This document shows, piece after piece, positions 17,783 to 27,148 of a DNA stretch of 58,924 nt. Origin of the DNA: Methylomonas koyamae (GTDB lineage: Bacteria; Pseudomonadota; Gammaproteobacteria; Methylococcales; Methylomonadaceae). The stretch spans positions 1-58,924 of the forward strand of contig NZ_PPPU01000041.1 in NCBI RefSeq assembly GCF_006483455.1. Reading direction: 5' to 3'. The notes under the pieces are model-generated. The model was not told the DNA's origin, searched no databases, and was given only the letters and a program-made list of their open reading frames with translations. The translations under genes and the position numbers were made by a program. The stretch's first letter is position 1. The number at the start of each line of letters is the position of its first letter.

Positions 17783-19186
17783 TTATCGGGTTGAGATCAT
17801 GCGCTCGGGGCGAACGATGGTGTCGAAGTCATCAGCGCTGATCAAGCCGCTGGCAATAGCGGCTTCGCGCAGCGTGCTCCGATTAGCCAGCGCCGCTTTG
17901 GCAATGCGTGCCGCATTGTCGTAGCCGAGATGCGGCACCAAGGCGGTCACCAGCATCAGCGATTGCTGCACCCATTGCTCGATGCGCTCGGTATTCGGCG
18001 CAATGCCAACCAGACAATGCTCGGTAAAACTGACGGCTGCGTCGGCCAGTAGGCGGATCGATTGCAGCACGTTGTAGATGATCACCGGCTTGAAGGCGTT
18101 GAGTTCCAGATGCCCTTGCGCGCCGGCGAACGTCACCGTGGCGTGGTTGCCGATGACCTGGGCGCAGACCATGCACAAGGCTTCACACTGAGTCGGGTTG
18201 ACCTTGCCGGGCATGATCGACGAACCCGGCTCGTTTTCGGGAAGAATTAACTCGCCCAAGCCGCAACGCGGGCCGGATGCCAGCAGGCGAATATCGTTGG
18301 CGATTTTATTCAGGCTCACCGCGATGCAATTCAGTACCCCGGAGATTTCCACCAAGGCATCGTGACTGGCCATGGCCTCGAACTTGTTGGTGGCGGAGAC
18401 GAACGGCAACCCGGTAAAACTGGCCACGTGTTCGGCGAAGGCCTTGGCAAAACCCGGTTTGGCATTCAATCCGGTGCCGACCGCGGTACCGCCTTGAGCC
18501 AACGGATACAAGCGCTTCAGGCTATCGTCGATGCGCTCGATACCGAGCCGTATTTGCGCGGCATAACCGGAAAATTCCTGGCCCAAACTCAGCGGCGTCG
18601 CATCCTGAAGATGCGTGCGTCCGATTTTGATAATGCCATCCCAGGCCTGGGACTTATCGAGCAAGACCTGATGCTGGTGGCGCAAGGCCGGTAGCAGCAG
18701 ATGGTGCAATTGTTCGACCGTGGCGATGTGCATCGCGGTCGGGAGCACATCGTTGGTCGATTGGCTGCGGTTGCAATGGTCGTTGGGATGCACCGGTATT
18801 TTCGAACCCAACGCGCCGCCGAGCCGTTCGCAAGCCAGATTGGCGATCACTTCGTTGGCGTTCATATTGGACTGGGTGCCGGAACCCGTTTGCCAGATGA
18901 CCAGCGGAAAGTGCTCGTCCAATTCGCCGTCGATGACTTTTTGCGCGGCGTCGGCAATGGCCTGCGCGATCGTCACGTCGAGATTAACGACATCGACGTT
19001 GGTCAGCGCCGCACAACGCTTGACGATGCCAAGCGCGCGAATCAGCGGCCTGGGTAGCCGTTCGCCACCGATTTTGAAATGCTGCAACGACCGCTGCGTT
19101 TGCGCGCCCCAATATTTTCCGGCCGGCACCGCGATTTCACCGCAAGAGTCCGTCTCGATCCGCCATGAGGAAGACTCCGTATTCAT
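17783..19186 (-). CDS. fumC: class II fumarate hydratase
   Basis: FumC interconverts fumarate and malate in the TCA cycle without an Fe-S cluster and is stable to oxygen and superoxide. The 467-residue length fits. The catalytic signature [13 protein letters not shown] is present with serines at 322-323, as are [33 protein letters not shown] (active-site His) and [10 protein letters not shown]. The ferritin-like gene ends 12 bp upstream. The pairing with iron storage and the divergent acnA suggests an oxidant-tolerant TCA segment (inference). Confidence 0.95.
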   Translation of the reverse strand: MNTESSSWRIETDSCGEIAVPAGKYWGAQTQRSLQHFKIGGERLPRPLIRALGIVKRCAALTNVDVVNLDVTIAQAIADAAQKVIDGELDEHFPLVIWQTGSGTQSNMNANEVIANLACERLGGALGSKIPVHPNDHCNRSQSTNDVLPTAMHIATVEQLHHLLLPALRHQHQVLLDKSQAWDGIIKIGRTHLQDATPLSLGQEFSGYAAQIRLGIERIDDSLKRLYPLAQGGTAVGTGLNAKPGFAKAFAEHVASFTGLPFVSATNKFEAMASHDALVEISGVLNCIAVSLNKIANDIRLLASGPRCGLGELILPENEPGSSIMPGKVNPTQCEALCMVCAQVIGNHATVTFAGAQGHLELNAFKPVIIYNVLQSIRLLADAAVSFTEHCLVGIAPNTERIEQWVQQSLMLVTALVPHLGYDNAARIAKAALANRSTLREAAIASGLISADDFDTIVRPERMISTR

Positions 19187-19198
19187 GGCTTGACCCGC

Positions 19199-19645
19199 CT
19201 ATAACTCGCCGGGCCTCAACAACATCTTCCGCACCTCGCCGACGTGGGTTTCTTCCAGCGCACACATTCGGCGGGCATACTCCTCCAGCAACACGTTGCG
19301 GCCGTTCACCAGATCCAGCAGGCGGTGGTATTCGGCCAGGGCTTGGGTTTCGTGCTCCAGCGATTCGCGCAGGATGTCGCCGATGTCGTGGCGGTGGGTT
19401 TCGAGTAGCGGGCCGATCCCCAACGACGGGTGGCCGTCCAAATGGGTGATCATTTCCCCGGCTTGATTGGCATGCGCCAACGACTCGGCCGCTTGAGCGC
19501 GCATCCACGAGACAATAGGAATCCGGTTGTAACCGAACACCATCAAGGCATAATGGGTATAGCGCACGACACCCGCCAATTCAGCTTCCAGGATATTATT
19601 CAAAACGCTTAGAACCGCGTCTTGATCGATTGCGGTATTAGCCAT
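19199..19645 (-). CDS. bacterioferritin/Dps-like ferritin family protein
   Basis: The ATG at 19645 follows AGGGGG and gives 148 residues; a longer reading to 19678 is less likely. The four-helix pattern carries carboxylate/His iron ligands: ILEAELAGVVRYTHYAL (Glu and His), ESLAHANQAGEMI, LEHETQALAEYHRLL and LEEYARRMCALEETHVGE. It resembles the bacterioferritin-like subfamily with no obvious heme-binding Met. It should bind or oxidise iron. It heads the five-gene operon running to 16155 and is divergent from acnA. Confidence 0.82.
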   Translation of the reverse strand: MANTAIDQDAVLSVLNNILEAELAGVVRYTHYALMVFGYNRIPIVSWMRAQAAESLAHANQAGEMITHLDGHPSLGIGPLLETHRHDIGDILRESLEHETQALAEYHRLLDLVNGRNVLLEEYARRMCALEETHVGEVRKMLLRPGEL

Positions 19646-19865
19646 AACGCCCCCTTTGTGAATGTGGGATAAAGCCATTCACACCGTAGAATCCATTAGA
19701 CAACAGCGACAACTATAAGTTTGATTGCATAAAAACAAACTTTTGGCTTGCAAGCGATTGTAGCGGCCAAATCGCGGGTCTACACGAACTTAAAACGCCT
19801 TGATGAGTCTTTCGCAATACGGCGTTATCGCGTCGGCAGCTCTCGAAACGACAGGAGAAAAGATC

Positions 19866-22562
19866 ATGACAAATTTCGATCCTTTCGGTGTGATACGGCC
19901 TTTAGGCCTGCCATCGGCCCCTCAGGCCAGCTATTATTCCTTACCCGATCTGAATATCGGCAACGGGATGGATATTACCCGGCTGCCGTTCAGTATCAAG
20001 ATCCTGCTGGAATCGGCGTTACGTCACTGCGACGGCTACCAAATCCGCGAGCAAGACGTACTCAGGGTGGCCGGTTGGCAAGCGCACGGCATCCGTCACG
20101 AAATCCCCTTCAAACCCGCTCGGGTGGTGCTGCAGGATTTTACCGGCGTCCCGGCTTTGGTCGACTTGGCGGCAATGCGCGATGCGATGGCCGAACTGGG
20201 TGGCGATCCGAACAAGATCAACCCATTGATACCGTGCGACTTAGTGATCGATCACTCGGTGCAGGTCGACTACTTCGGCAAGGCCAATGCCCTGGCCATG
20301 AACGAAACCATAGAGTTTCAACGAAACGCCGAACGCTATACCTTTCTGAAATGGGGTCAGGCCGCATTTCGCAATTTGCGGGTCGTCCCGCCCGCCACCG
20401 GCATCGTGCATCAGGTCAATCTGGAATATCTGGCCTCGGTGGTGTTCCGCGATAACACCACTAACGTCTGTTATCCCGATAGCTGCGTGGGGACCGATTC
20501 ACACACGACTATGGTCAACGGTCTGGGCGTGTTGGCCTGGGGCGTCGGCGGCATCGAAGCCGAGTCGGTGATGTTGGATCAACCGATCTATATGCTGCTC
20601 CCCGATGTGGTCGGCATAAAATTGACCGGCAGCCTGCCCGCCGGCGTTACCGCCACCGATCTGGTGTTACGGCTCACCGAACTGTGCAGACAGATTGGCG
20701 TGGTAGGGAAATTCGTTGAGTTTTACGGTTCCGGCTTGTCGGCGTTAAGCGTCGCGGACCGGGCCACCATCGGCAACATGGCGCCGGAGCAAGGCGCGAC
20801 GGTGAGTTATTTCCCTGTCGACGACGAAACGCTGAGCTATCTGCGCTTGACTGGTCGTAGCGACGCGCAAATCGAACTGGTCGAACATTACGCCCGACTG
20901 CAAGGTTTGTTCCGCGACGAGTCGACCTTGGCCCCGGAGTTCAGCCAAGTAGTCGAGGTCGATCTTGCCGCCATCGAACCGTCGATCGCCGGCCCCCAAC
21001 GCCCGCAAGACCGCATTCCTTTGAGTCGAGTGGGACCGACCTACCGGCAAATGCTCACCGCACCGGCAGGTAATCAGGGTATCGGCCTTGCAGAAAGCGA
21101 ACTCGATTGCCACGGCGTGGTTACCCATCGAGGCGTTAGCGAAACTATCACCCACGGCGCCGTGGTGATTGCCGCCATCACCTCCTGCACCAACACCAGC
21201 AATCCCTCGGTCATGCTCGCCGCCGGGCTGTTGGCGAAAAAGGCGGTGGCAAAAGGCCTGATAGTCAAAAACTACGTCAAAACCTCATTGGCTCCCGGTT
21301 CGCTGGTGGTGACCGACTATTTGCAAAAATCCGGACTACTGCCTTATCTGGAGCAATTGGGATTTTATTTGGTGGGCTACGGCTGTACCACCTGCATCGG
21401 CAATTCCGGACCGCTGGACCCGGCAGTCGAAAAAGCCATACTCGACAACAATCTGGTGGTTTCGGCGGTGTTGTCCGGCAACCGCAATTTCGAAGGCCGG
21501 GTACATCCGTTGACTAAAACCAATTATCTAGCCTCGCCGCCGCTGGTGGTGGCTTATGCATTGGCGGGCTCAACGGCGATGGATATTAGTTGCGATCCGA
21601 TCGGCACGGGCAGTGACGGCCAGCCGGTCTATTTGCAAGACATCTGGCCGAGCAACCAGGAAATCACCGACACCATCAGACAATTCGTCACCCCGGCGAT
21701 GTTTAAACAACGTTACGCCGACGTGTTTACCGGCAGCCCGACCTGGCGGCAAGTGCCGGTGGTCGCATCCGCGCGTTACCTATGGCAGGCCGTTTCGACT
21801 TATATCCGCAAACCGCCTTTCTTCGAAGGTATGACCCAGCAAACGCAATCAATTACAGCGCTAACCGGCTTGCGGGTATTGGCGTTCTTCGGCGACTCGG
21901 TAACGACCGATCATATTTCCCCAGCCGGGCAAATTGCGGCCGACTCCCCGGCCGCGGCCTATCTGCTGGACCACGGCATAGCCCGGAACGACTGGAATAG
22001 CTACGGTTCGCGCCGCGGCAACGACGAAGTGATGAGCAGGGGCACCTTCGCCAATATTCGGGTGCGTAATCTGCTGGTTCCGGGTAGCGAAGGCAACCTG
22101 ACCATTCATCATCCCAGCGGCGAGCGGCTTAGTTTTTTCGACGCAGCGATGCGCTACAAGCAAGCCGGTACGCCGTTATGCATTTTGGCGGGTAAGGAGT
22201 ACGGTTCTGGTTCTTCAAGAGATTGGGCGGCCAAAGGTCCTTATTTGCTGGGCGTTAAAGTGGTAATCGCCGAAAGTTACGAACGAATCCACCGCAGCAA
22301 TTTGATCGGCATGGGCATACTGCCGCTACAGTTTCTGACCGGTGACACGGTGGCCAGTTTGCGATTAACGGGTGACGAATTATTTTCTATCGACTTGAAT
22401 GATGCAACCATTGGCCAGGAAATCAACGTTTCGGCCGCTACAAAAGAGGGTTCGGTAATCCGCTTCAGAACCCTCAGCCGCATCGACACAGCTGTCGAAG
22501 CTCAATACTATCGGGACGGCGGCATACTTCGCACCGTCTTGAAAAAATTACTGCAAACTTAA
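19866..22562 (+). CDS. acnA: aconitate hydratase A
   Basis: AcnA isomerises citrate to isocitrate with a 4Fe-4S cluster. The chosen ATG (19866) has AGGAGA upstream and gives 898 residues, normal for AcnA; an in-frame ATG at 19800 is less likely. Cluster cysteines are Cys441 (TSCTNTSNP), Cys507 and Cys510 (YGCTTCIGNSGPL). The C-terminal swivel domain has GDSVTTDHISPAG and KEYGSGSSRDWAAKGP. It is the stationary/oxidative-stress type in enterics. Divergent from the ferritin-fumC operon over 220 bp of shared upstream DNA. Confidence 0.95.
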   Translation: MTNFDPFGVIRPLGLPSAPQASYYSLPDLNIGNGMDITRLPFSIKILLESALRHCDGYQIREQDVLRVAGWQAHGIRHEIPFKPARVVLQDFTGVPALVDLAAMRDAMAELGGDPNKINPLIPCDLVIDHSVQVDYFGKANALAMNETIEFQRNAERYTFLKWGQAAFRNLRVVPPATGIVHQVNLEYLASVVFRDNTTNVCYPDSCVGTDSHTTMVNGLGVLAWGVGGIEAESVMLDQPIYMLLPDVVGIKLTGSLPAGVTATDLVLRLTELCRQIGVVGKFVEFYGSGLSALSVADRATIGNMAPEQGATVSYFPVDDETLSYLRLTGRSDAQIELVEHYARLQGLFRDESTLAPEFSQVVEVDLAAIEPSIAGPQRPQDRIPLSRVGPTYRQMLTAPAGNQGIGLAESELDCHGVVTHRGVSETITHGAVVIAAITSCTNTSNPSVMLAAGLLAKKAVAKGLIVKNYVKTSLAPGSLVVTDYLQKSGLLPYLEQLGFYLVGYGCTTCIGNSGPLDPAVEKAILDNNLVVSAVLSGNRNFEGRVHPLTKTNYLASPPLVVAYALAGSTAMDISCDPIGTGSDGQPVYLQDIWPSNQEITDTIRQFVTPAMFKQRYADVFTGSPTWRQVPVVASARYLWQAVSTYIRKPPFFEGMTQQTQSITALTGLRVLAFFGDSVTTDHISPAGQIAADSPAAAYLLDHGIARNDWNSYGSRRGNDEVMSRGTFANIRVRNLLVPGSEGNLTIHHPSGERLSFFDAAMRYKQAGTPLCILAGKEYGSGSSRDWAAKGPYLLGVKVVIAESYERIHRSNLIGMGILPLQFLTGDTVASLRLTGDELFSIDLNDATIGQEINVSAATKEGSVIRFRTLSRIDTAVEAQYYRDGGILRTVLKKLLQT

Positions 22563-22597
22563 ACGGCTCGGTCACCTTAGATGCTCCGGCCGGCAAG

Positions 22598-22804
22598 CTA
22601 TTCCAGCGCCAACGTTCCTTCAATACAGTGGCAAATACCCACGCCCGGCACCTCGAGAGTCATTTTAACCGCCAGCATCTCCGAACCCTCTAGTTTGCCG
22701 GATTCAAGCGCTTTATAAACGGCTTGCTCAATCTCGCGCTGCGAGGTGATACCTACCGTTTTCAGATATTTCCTGATTTCCATGTTAAAGGTATCTTCGT
22801 TCAT
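22598..22804 (-). CDS. small conserved protein, DUF6494-like
   Basis: The ATG at 22804 with GGGGGA 8 nt upstream gives 68 residues beginning MNEDTFNMEIRKYLKTVGI. The opening helix, TSQREIEQAVYKALESGKL and the closing VKMTLEVPGVG...IEGTLALE match a short protein family I know as DUF6494, found in many proteobacteria and of unknown function. It is convergent with acnA (35 bp between stops) and divergent from the PAS-GGDEF-EAL gene. Confidence 0.65.
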   Translation of the reverse strand: MNEDTFNMEIRKYLKTVGITSQREIEQAVYKALESGKLEGSEMLAVKMTLEVPGVGICHCIEGTLALE

Positions 22805-22990
22805 ATTGATATCCCCCATGTTGTTGCGTAGCAATCTCAGTCTACTTGGTTCCGGTTTCCACCGACGTTTGCTAATGGTACTACTAATGCGAGCGTTGGC
22901 GTACACTGCTTCCGTCCAAATCATCGTCAGTTTTAACGCCCAGTATCCAAGTAACCACTTAATTCCGATTTAAGACAACTAGCAATCAAT

Positions 22991-25489
22991 ATGTCGAACG
23001 ATTTCCTCCAAGACGGTAATAATAATTCTAGGTGCAATGAACCAGCCGCCTTTGGTCTCGACATCTACCGTGCCCTAGTCGAACACATGTTAAATGGCGT
23101 TGCCTATTGCAAGATGCTTTACCAGGATGGGCTACCGAATGATTTCATTTACCTTTATACCAATCCTGCCTTCGAACGTTTGACCGGACTCCAAAAAGTC
23201 GTTGGCAAATGCGTTTCCGAAGTCATACCCGGCATTCGACAAAATGATCCGCAACTTTTCCAAGTTTACAGCCGAGTCGCCAATGGTGGAGAACCCGAAA
23301 GGTTCGAAACCTTTGTCGAATCGCTCAAGATGTGGTTTTGGATTTCGGTTTACTCCCCCGAACCCGAACATTTCGTTGCTATTTTTGATGTCATTACTGA
23401 ACGCAAGCAAACTGAATTGGCCCTCAGTCTGGCCAATGAGCGTTGGTCTTTAGCTCAGCGCGCTGCGGTTTGCGGTGCTTGGTATTGGGACATCGTCACC
23501 AGTGAAATTGCTTGGTCCGACGAATTATATGAACTGTTTGGACTCGATCCAGCAACGACACCGGCCAGCTTCGAGGCTTGGCGTAACGTAATACACGACG
23601 ACGATAAAACACGGGCGGAGCAAAACATCCATCAGGCAATCGACAATCACCACCCACTGACCAATGAATACCGCATTGTCCTACCTTCCGGTGATATTCG
23701 TTGGATTTATGCGTTGGGCAATGCCAGCTACGATGATCAAGGTGTGCCCAGACGCATGACTGGAATTTGCCTAGATATCACCAAGGACAAAATCCGGGAA
23801 CTCGCCCTCCGCGAGAGCGAAACCCGATACCGCCAAATGTTCCAAGCAAATCCACACCCGATGTGGCTTTACGACTTGGAAACCTTACGTTTTCTTGCTG
23901 TGAACGACGCCGCGATTGCGCATTATGGCTATAGCGAGGCGGAATTTCTGGCGTTGACGATTGCCGACATTCGGCCTCCGGAAGAAGTACCTCGACTACT
24001 TGAAACAATCGAACAACTCAATGGCAGAGCGCAGTACGGTAATAATATTTGGCGTCACCGTAAAAAGGATGGCACGCTAATTGACGTTGAAATCAGCTCT
24101 CACGAAATCGAATACGTGGGAAGACGGGCCAAGGTAGTGCTTGCCAACGATGTCACGGAGCGACATCGCGCCGAGGAACGCATTCACTTCCTGGCAAATT
24201 TCGATCCACTGACAAAATTACCCAACCGTAACCAATTAAACGACCATCTGAGATACGCCCTCAGCTTGGCAAAACGCAGTAATGGGCAATTGGCCTTGAT
24301 GTTCCTTGATCTCGACCATTTCAAGGACATCAACGATACCCTCGGTCATAGCGTCGGTGATCATTTACTAATCGAGTCATCCAGGCGTCTACGCCTGACG
24401 CTACGGGAAGAGGATACCGTGACCCGACTGGGCGGCGACGAATTCATCCTCCTATTACCCGGTGTCAATGCCGTCGGTGCCCAATGTGTCGCTCAAAAAT
24501 TATTGGCTGTGGTCGCCAAGCCTTACCGCTTCGATCACTATGACCTGAGTTTGACCGCATCGATAGGCGTTGCTATATACCCAACGGATGGTACAGATTT
24601 AGAAACTCTTTCCAAAAGCGCCGATTCAGCGATGTATCTTGCCAAACAGGAAGGGCGTCAAAGCTATCGTTTCTTCACCCCTGAAATGCAGGCACGTTCG
24701 GCACGCAATCTGCAATTAGTGAACGCCTTACGGAATGCACTTGAACTTGATCAATTAGAAGTCTATTACCAACCGCAAGTGTCCGTTTCGGATGGCCGAC
24801 TGATAGGCGCGGAAGCATTGTTACGCTGGCTTCACCCTGAGCTGGGAATGGTTTCTCCGGCGGAGTTCATTCCCATCGCCGAATATAGCGGCCTGATCTT
24901 GCCAATAGGCGAATGGGTATTAAGATGCGCAGTGCGGCAAGCGAAAATCTGGCGCAAGCGTGGCTTTGACCCGCTAACGATGGCTGTCAATTTATCGGCA
25001 GCGCAGTTTCGACATCCCGACTTGACGGATCTGGTTGTGCGAATACTGGGCAACGAGGGCTTGCCGGCAAAATGCCTGGAACTGGAATTGACCGAGAGCG
25101 TGGCGATGCATAATCCGGAAGGCGCCATTGCGATAATCACCAAACTGCATGAACGAGGTATTCGCATGTCGATCGATGATTTCGGTACCGGATATTCGTC
25201 ATTGAGCTACTTGAAGAGGTTCAACATCTACAAGCTAAAAATCGACCAATCGTTTGTTCGCGACATGATCACCGACCCTGAAGATAAAGCTATCGTCACA
25301 GCAGTGATAGGCTTGGCTAAGAGTCTCGGCCTTGAAACCATTGCCGAAGGCGTGGAAACCGATGACCAGCTGATGTTTTTACTTCAGCAAGGTTGTAACG
25401 AGATACAAGGTTATCTTTTTAGCAAGCCGCTACCAGCATCCCAATTCGAAGAATTATTGAAACTCGGCTGTAACTGTTTTTCAAGGTAA
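22991..25489 (+). CDS. PAS-PAS-PAS-GGDEF-EAL c-di-GMP signalling protein
   Basis: An 832-residue soluble protein. Three PAS/PAC units lie at about 20-145, 150-270 and 275-395. The GGDEF domain has intact GGDEF at 481-485 with RxxD (REED) five residues before. The EAL domain has Glu608 in AEALLRWLHPELG, followed by ELTESVAMHNP, DDFGTGYSSLSYLKRF and AEGVETDDQL, so the phosphodiesterase residues look intact. There is no receiver or membrane segment, so regulation is through PAS ligands. It is transcribed alone; the next 1.2 kb has no convincing gene. Confidence 0.92.
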   Translation: MSNDFLQDGNNNSRCNEPAAFGLDIYRALVEHMLNGVAYCKMLYQDGLPNDFIYLYTNPAFERLTGLQKVVGKCVSEVIPGIRQNDPQLFQVYSRVANGGEPERFETFVESLKMWFWISVYSPEPEHFVAIFDVITERKQTELALSLANERWSLAQRAAVCGAWYWDIVTSEIAWSDELYELFGLDPATTPASFEAWRNVIHDDDKTRAEQNIHQAIDNHHPLTNEYRIVLPSGDIRWIYALGNASYDDQGVPRRMTGICLDITKDKIRELALRESETRYRQMFQANPHPMWLYDLETLRFLAVNDAAIAHYGYSEAEFLALTIADIRPPEEVPRLLETIEQLNGRAQYGNNIWRHRKKDGTLIDVEISSHEIEYVGRRAKVVLANDVTERHRAEERIHFLANFDPLTKLPNRNQLNDHLRYALSLAKRSNGQLALMFLDLDHFKDINDTLGHSVGDHLLIESSRRLRLTLREEDTVTRLGGDEFILLLPGVNAVGAQCVAQKLLAVVAKPYRFDHYDLSLTASIGVAIYPTDGTDLETLSKSADSAMYLAKQEGRQSYRFFTPEMQARSARNLQLVNALRNALELDQLEVYYQPQVSVSDGRLIGAEALLRWLHPELGMVSPAEFIPIAEYSGLILPIGEWVLRCAVRQAKIWRKRGFDPLTMAVNLSAAQFRHPDLTDLVVRILGNEGLPAKCLELELTESVAMHNPEGAIAIITKLHERGIRMSIDDFGTGYSSLSYLKRFNIYKLKIDQSFVRDMITDPEDKAIVTAVIGLAKSLGLETIAEGVETDDQLMFLLQQGCNEIQGYLFSKPLPASQFEELLKLGCNCFSR

Positions 25490-26683
25490 TCTGGTAAACC
25501 TTTTTGGGCTTTGTGTCTAAACTGAATGGCAGCTATCTGTGTTGTAGACGCCATATACTGAAAATCTTGAACGTCTCAAATTGGCCGGTTGTGTGAGTTC
25601 CCCAGGGGCTGCTTTGAGCCCTTCCATTGCAAAATCTAGACTTGGCCGGCTCACCGGTTTAGAGAAATGCGACAGGTAAAATGGGTCGGTTGTGTTAATT
25701 CGTCACCGCCAAAAGCTGAGATCTACTATTGGTGTACTCATCTCGAAAATCGTGGAGGGTTTTCGATCGGATCCGGTGGCTGTTTTTGATCGGAATGCCT
25801 AGATTGTCAAATCTTCCTGGTTCAGCGAGTAGACTGGTGAACAACGAATGATCGACAAGTTCCCTCGACAGTATGTGAATTATGAAAATAGCGAACTCAG
25901 TCGATCATTTGTCGATATACAGGCGAATCGAGTCGTTGTAAGGGCTGTATTCTGTCGATTTATAGGCTTTTTTAATCTTTCGAGAGGAAGAACGGGCATT
26001 ACGGATAATTTGAGTTCGGGCCGGTTGACGCTAGGCATTAGCAAAGCGCATCCCATGAAACGAGATATTCGTGCAAACGACTGCCGATATCAGAATGACG
26101 TAGTACCCATTGCTCAGATAGAGCTTGTTAGACGGCTCTGTTTAACGTCATTGCGTAGTGGGAAAAATACAATGTGGCATCGCCGCTAACCTATTGAATT
26201 GAAGGCGGAAAGAAAGGAACGACGTAAAAATTCGACGCGCGAAAAGCAATAATTAATCAACTGCGCTGCCACATTAATTGGTTCACAAGCGTGCACCATT
26301 AATAAATCCATCGATATATCAATCACTAAGCAAGAAATGATATTGTTTTCGCTCCAATAATCTGGTGTTTTCAAGGCACAACCATCGCAAAATCGATCAT
26401 AAATATCGAGTTACACCATTATAGTTTTCCACCATGAAGACCCATATTTATAAAATGGGGCAAGCAGGTGGAAAAATATAATGTGGCAGAGGCGTGGGTC
26501 AATTGAAAATGTGAATAGCCCGTTGACTTATGGTGGCGGGGTAGACCGCAACAGTAATTGCGCGCGCGATCCAACAAGTGACGGGAAGACCCGCTGGCAA
26601 AGTGCATTACAGATGCATCTAGCCAGCGGGTTCAAAATTCGGAATGCGATATGCTGACCTGACCCTAACCAGAGGACAGGCCA
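25490..26683. other. 1.2-kb gene-poor stretch with short repeats
   Basis: No reading frame here is convincing; a 113-codon frame at 25848-26189 has no ribosome site and no recognisable protein. An imperfect direct repeat of 18 bp (15 matches, core CGGTTGTGT) lies at 25583-25600 and 25684-25701. Further right, three copies of an AATGTGGCA-centred element occur (listed separately). The stretch sits between ordinary signalling genes and the first ICE gene, so it may hold a degraded element boundary. Confidence 0.5.
26158..26488. repeat. three AATGTGGCA-centred repeats, two direct and one inverted
   Basis: A 22-bp element ending AATGTGGCA at 26158-26179 recurs at 26467-26488 with 19 of 22 matches. 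A shorter inverted copy (TGCCACATT followed by AATT) lies at 26267-26279. The group is about 200-530 bp upstream of the first ICE gene. Regulator sites, a transfer-origin repeat set or remnants of an element end all fit; the sequence alone does not decide. Confidence 0.5.
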
Positions 26684-27133
26684 ATGCGGACATCCATATT
26701 CTTACTTCTACCTTTTATGGCTGGTTGCGCCCAGGCGCCGATCGATCCGGCCACTTCCCAGCAAGTCATCACATCGATAACCGACGTCGAGCCTCACCGC
26801 GACTGGCAGCTTGGAATGGATGCCTTTGCCTCCGAAACTGGCGGGGCGGCGGTACGGCAATCGTCCGTGGAGCATGTGGTCACCCGTAAACCGCATGCCG
26901 CAGCCGGTACCTTGGCAGATGCGAGTGGATTCGTAACTCTGCCATTGGCCGAAGCGGACGCAGCCTTAGCGCAACCCGGTTTTCAGCCGAGTGGCGACGA
27001 AATCGAAAGAGCCTGGCGGAAATACTGCCGGCATAAGCTGGACATGACCGATCGCGATCACGAGATTATTCGCACCACCACCATGCCGGCCAGACTGAAA
27101 GAGTCATGCAATCCAAAAAGCTTGAAGAAATAA
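26684..27133 (+). CDS. ICE-associated lipoprotein
   Basis: A 149-residue protein with a short signal sequence ending in a lipobox (FMAGC, Cys15), so it should be lipid-anchored in the envelope. AGAGGACA precedes the ATG. The mature part has no recognised domain beyond ERAWRKYCRHKLDMTDRD. Its position just before traI and traD matches small lipoprotein genes in SXT/SPI-7-type elements (established layout; assignment inferred). Confidence 0.65.
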   Translation: MRTSIFLLLPFMAGCAQAPIDPATSQQVITSITDVEPHRDWQLGMDAFASETGGAAVRQSSVEHVVTRKPHAAAGTLADASGFVTLPLAEADAALAQPGFQPSGDEIERAWRKYCRHKLDMTDRDHEIIRTTTMPARLKESCNPKSLKK

Positions 27134-27148
27134 ACGGGTTTATCGGCG

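Noticed and set aside
25848-26189. 113-codon plus-strand reading frame in the gene-poor stretch
   Set aside because: No ribosome site, no recognisable protein, and it crosses the repeat elements; composition looks noncoding.
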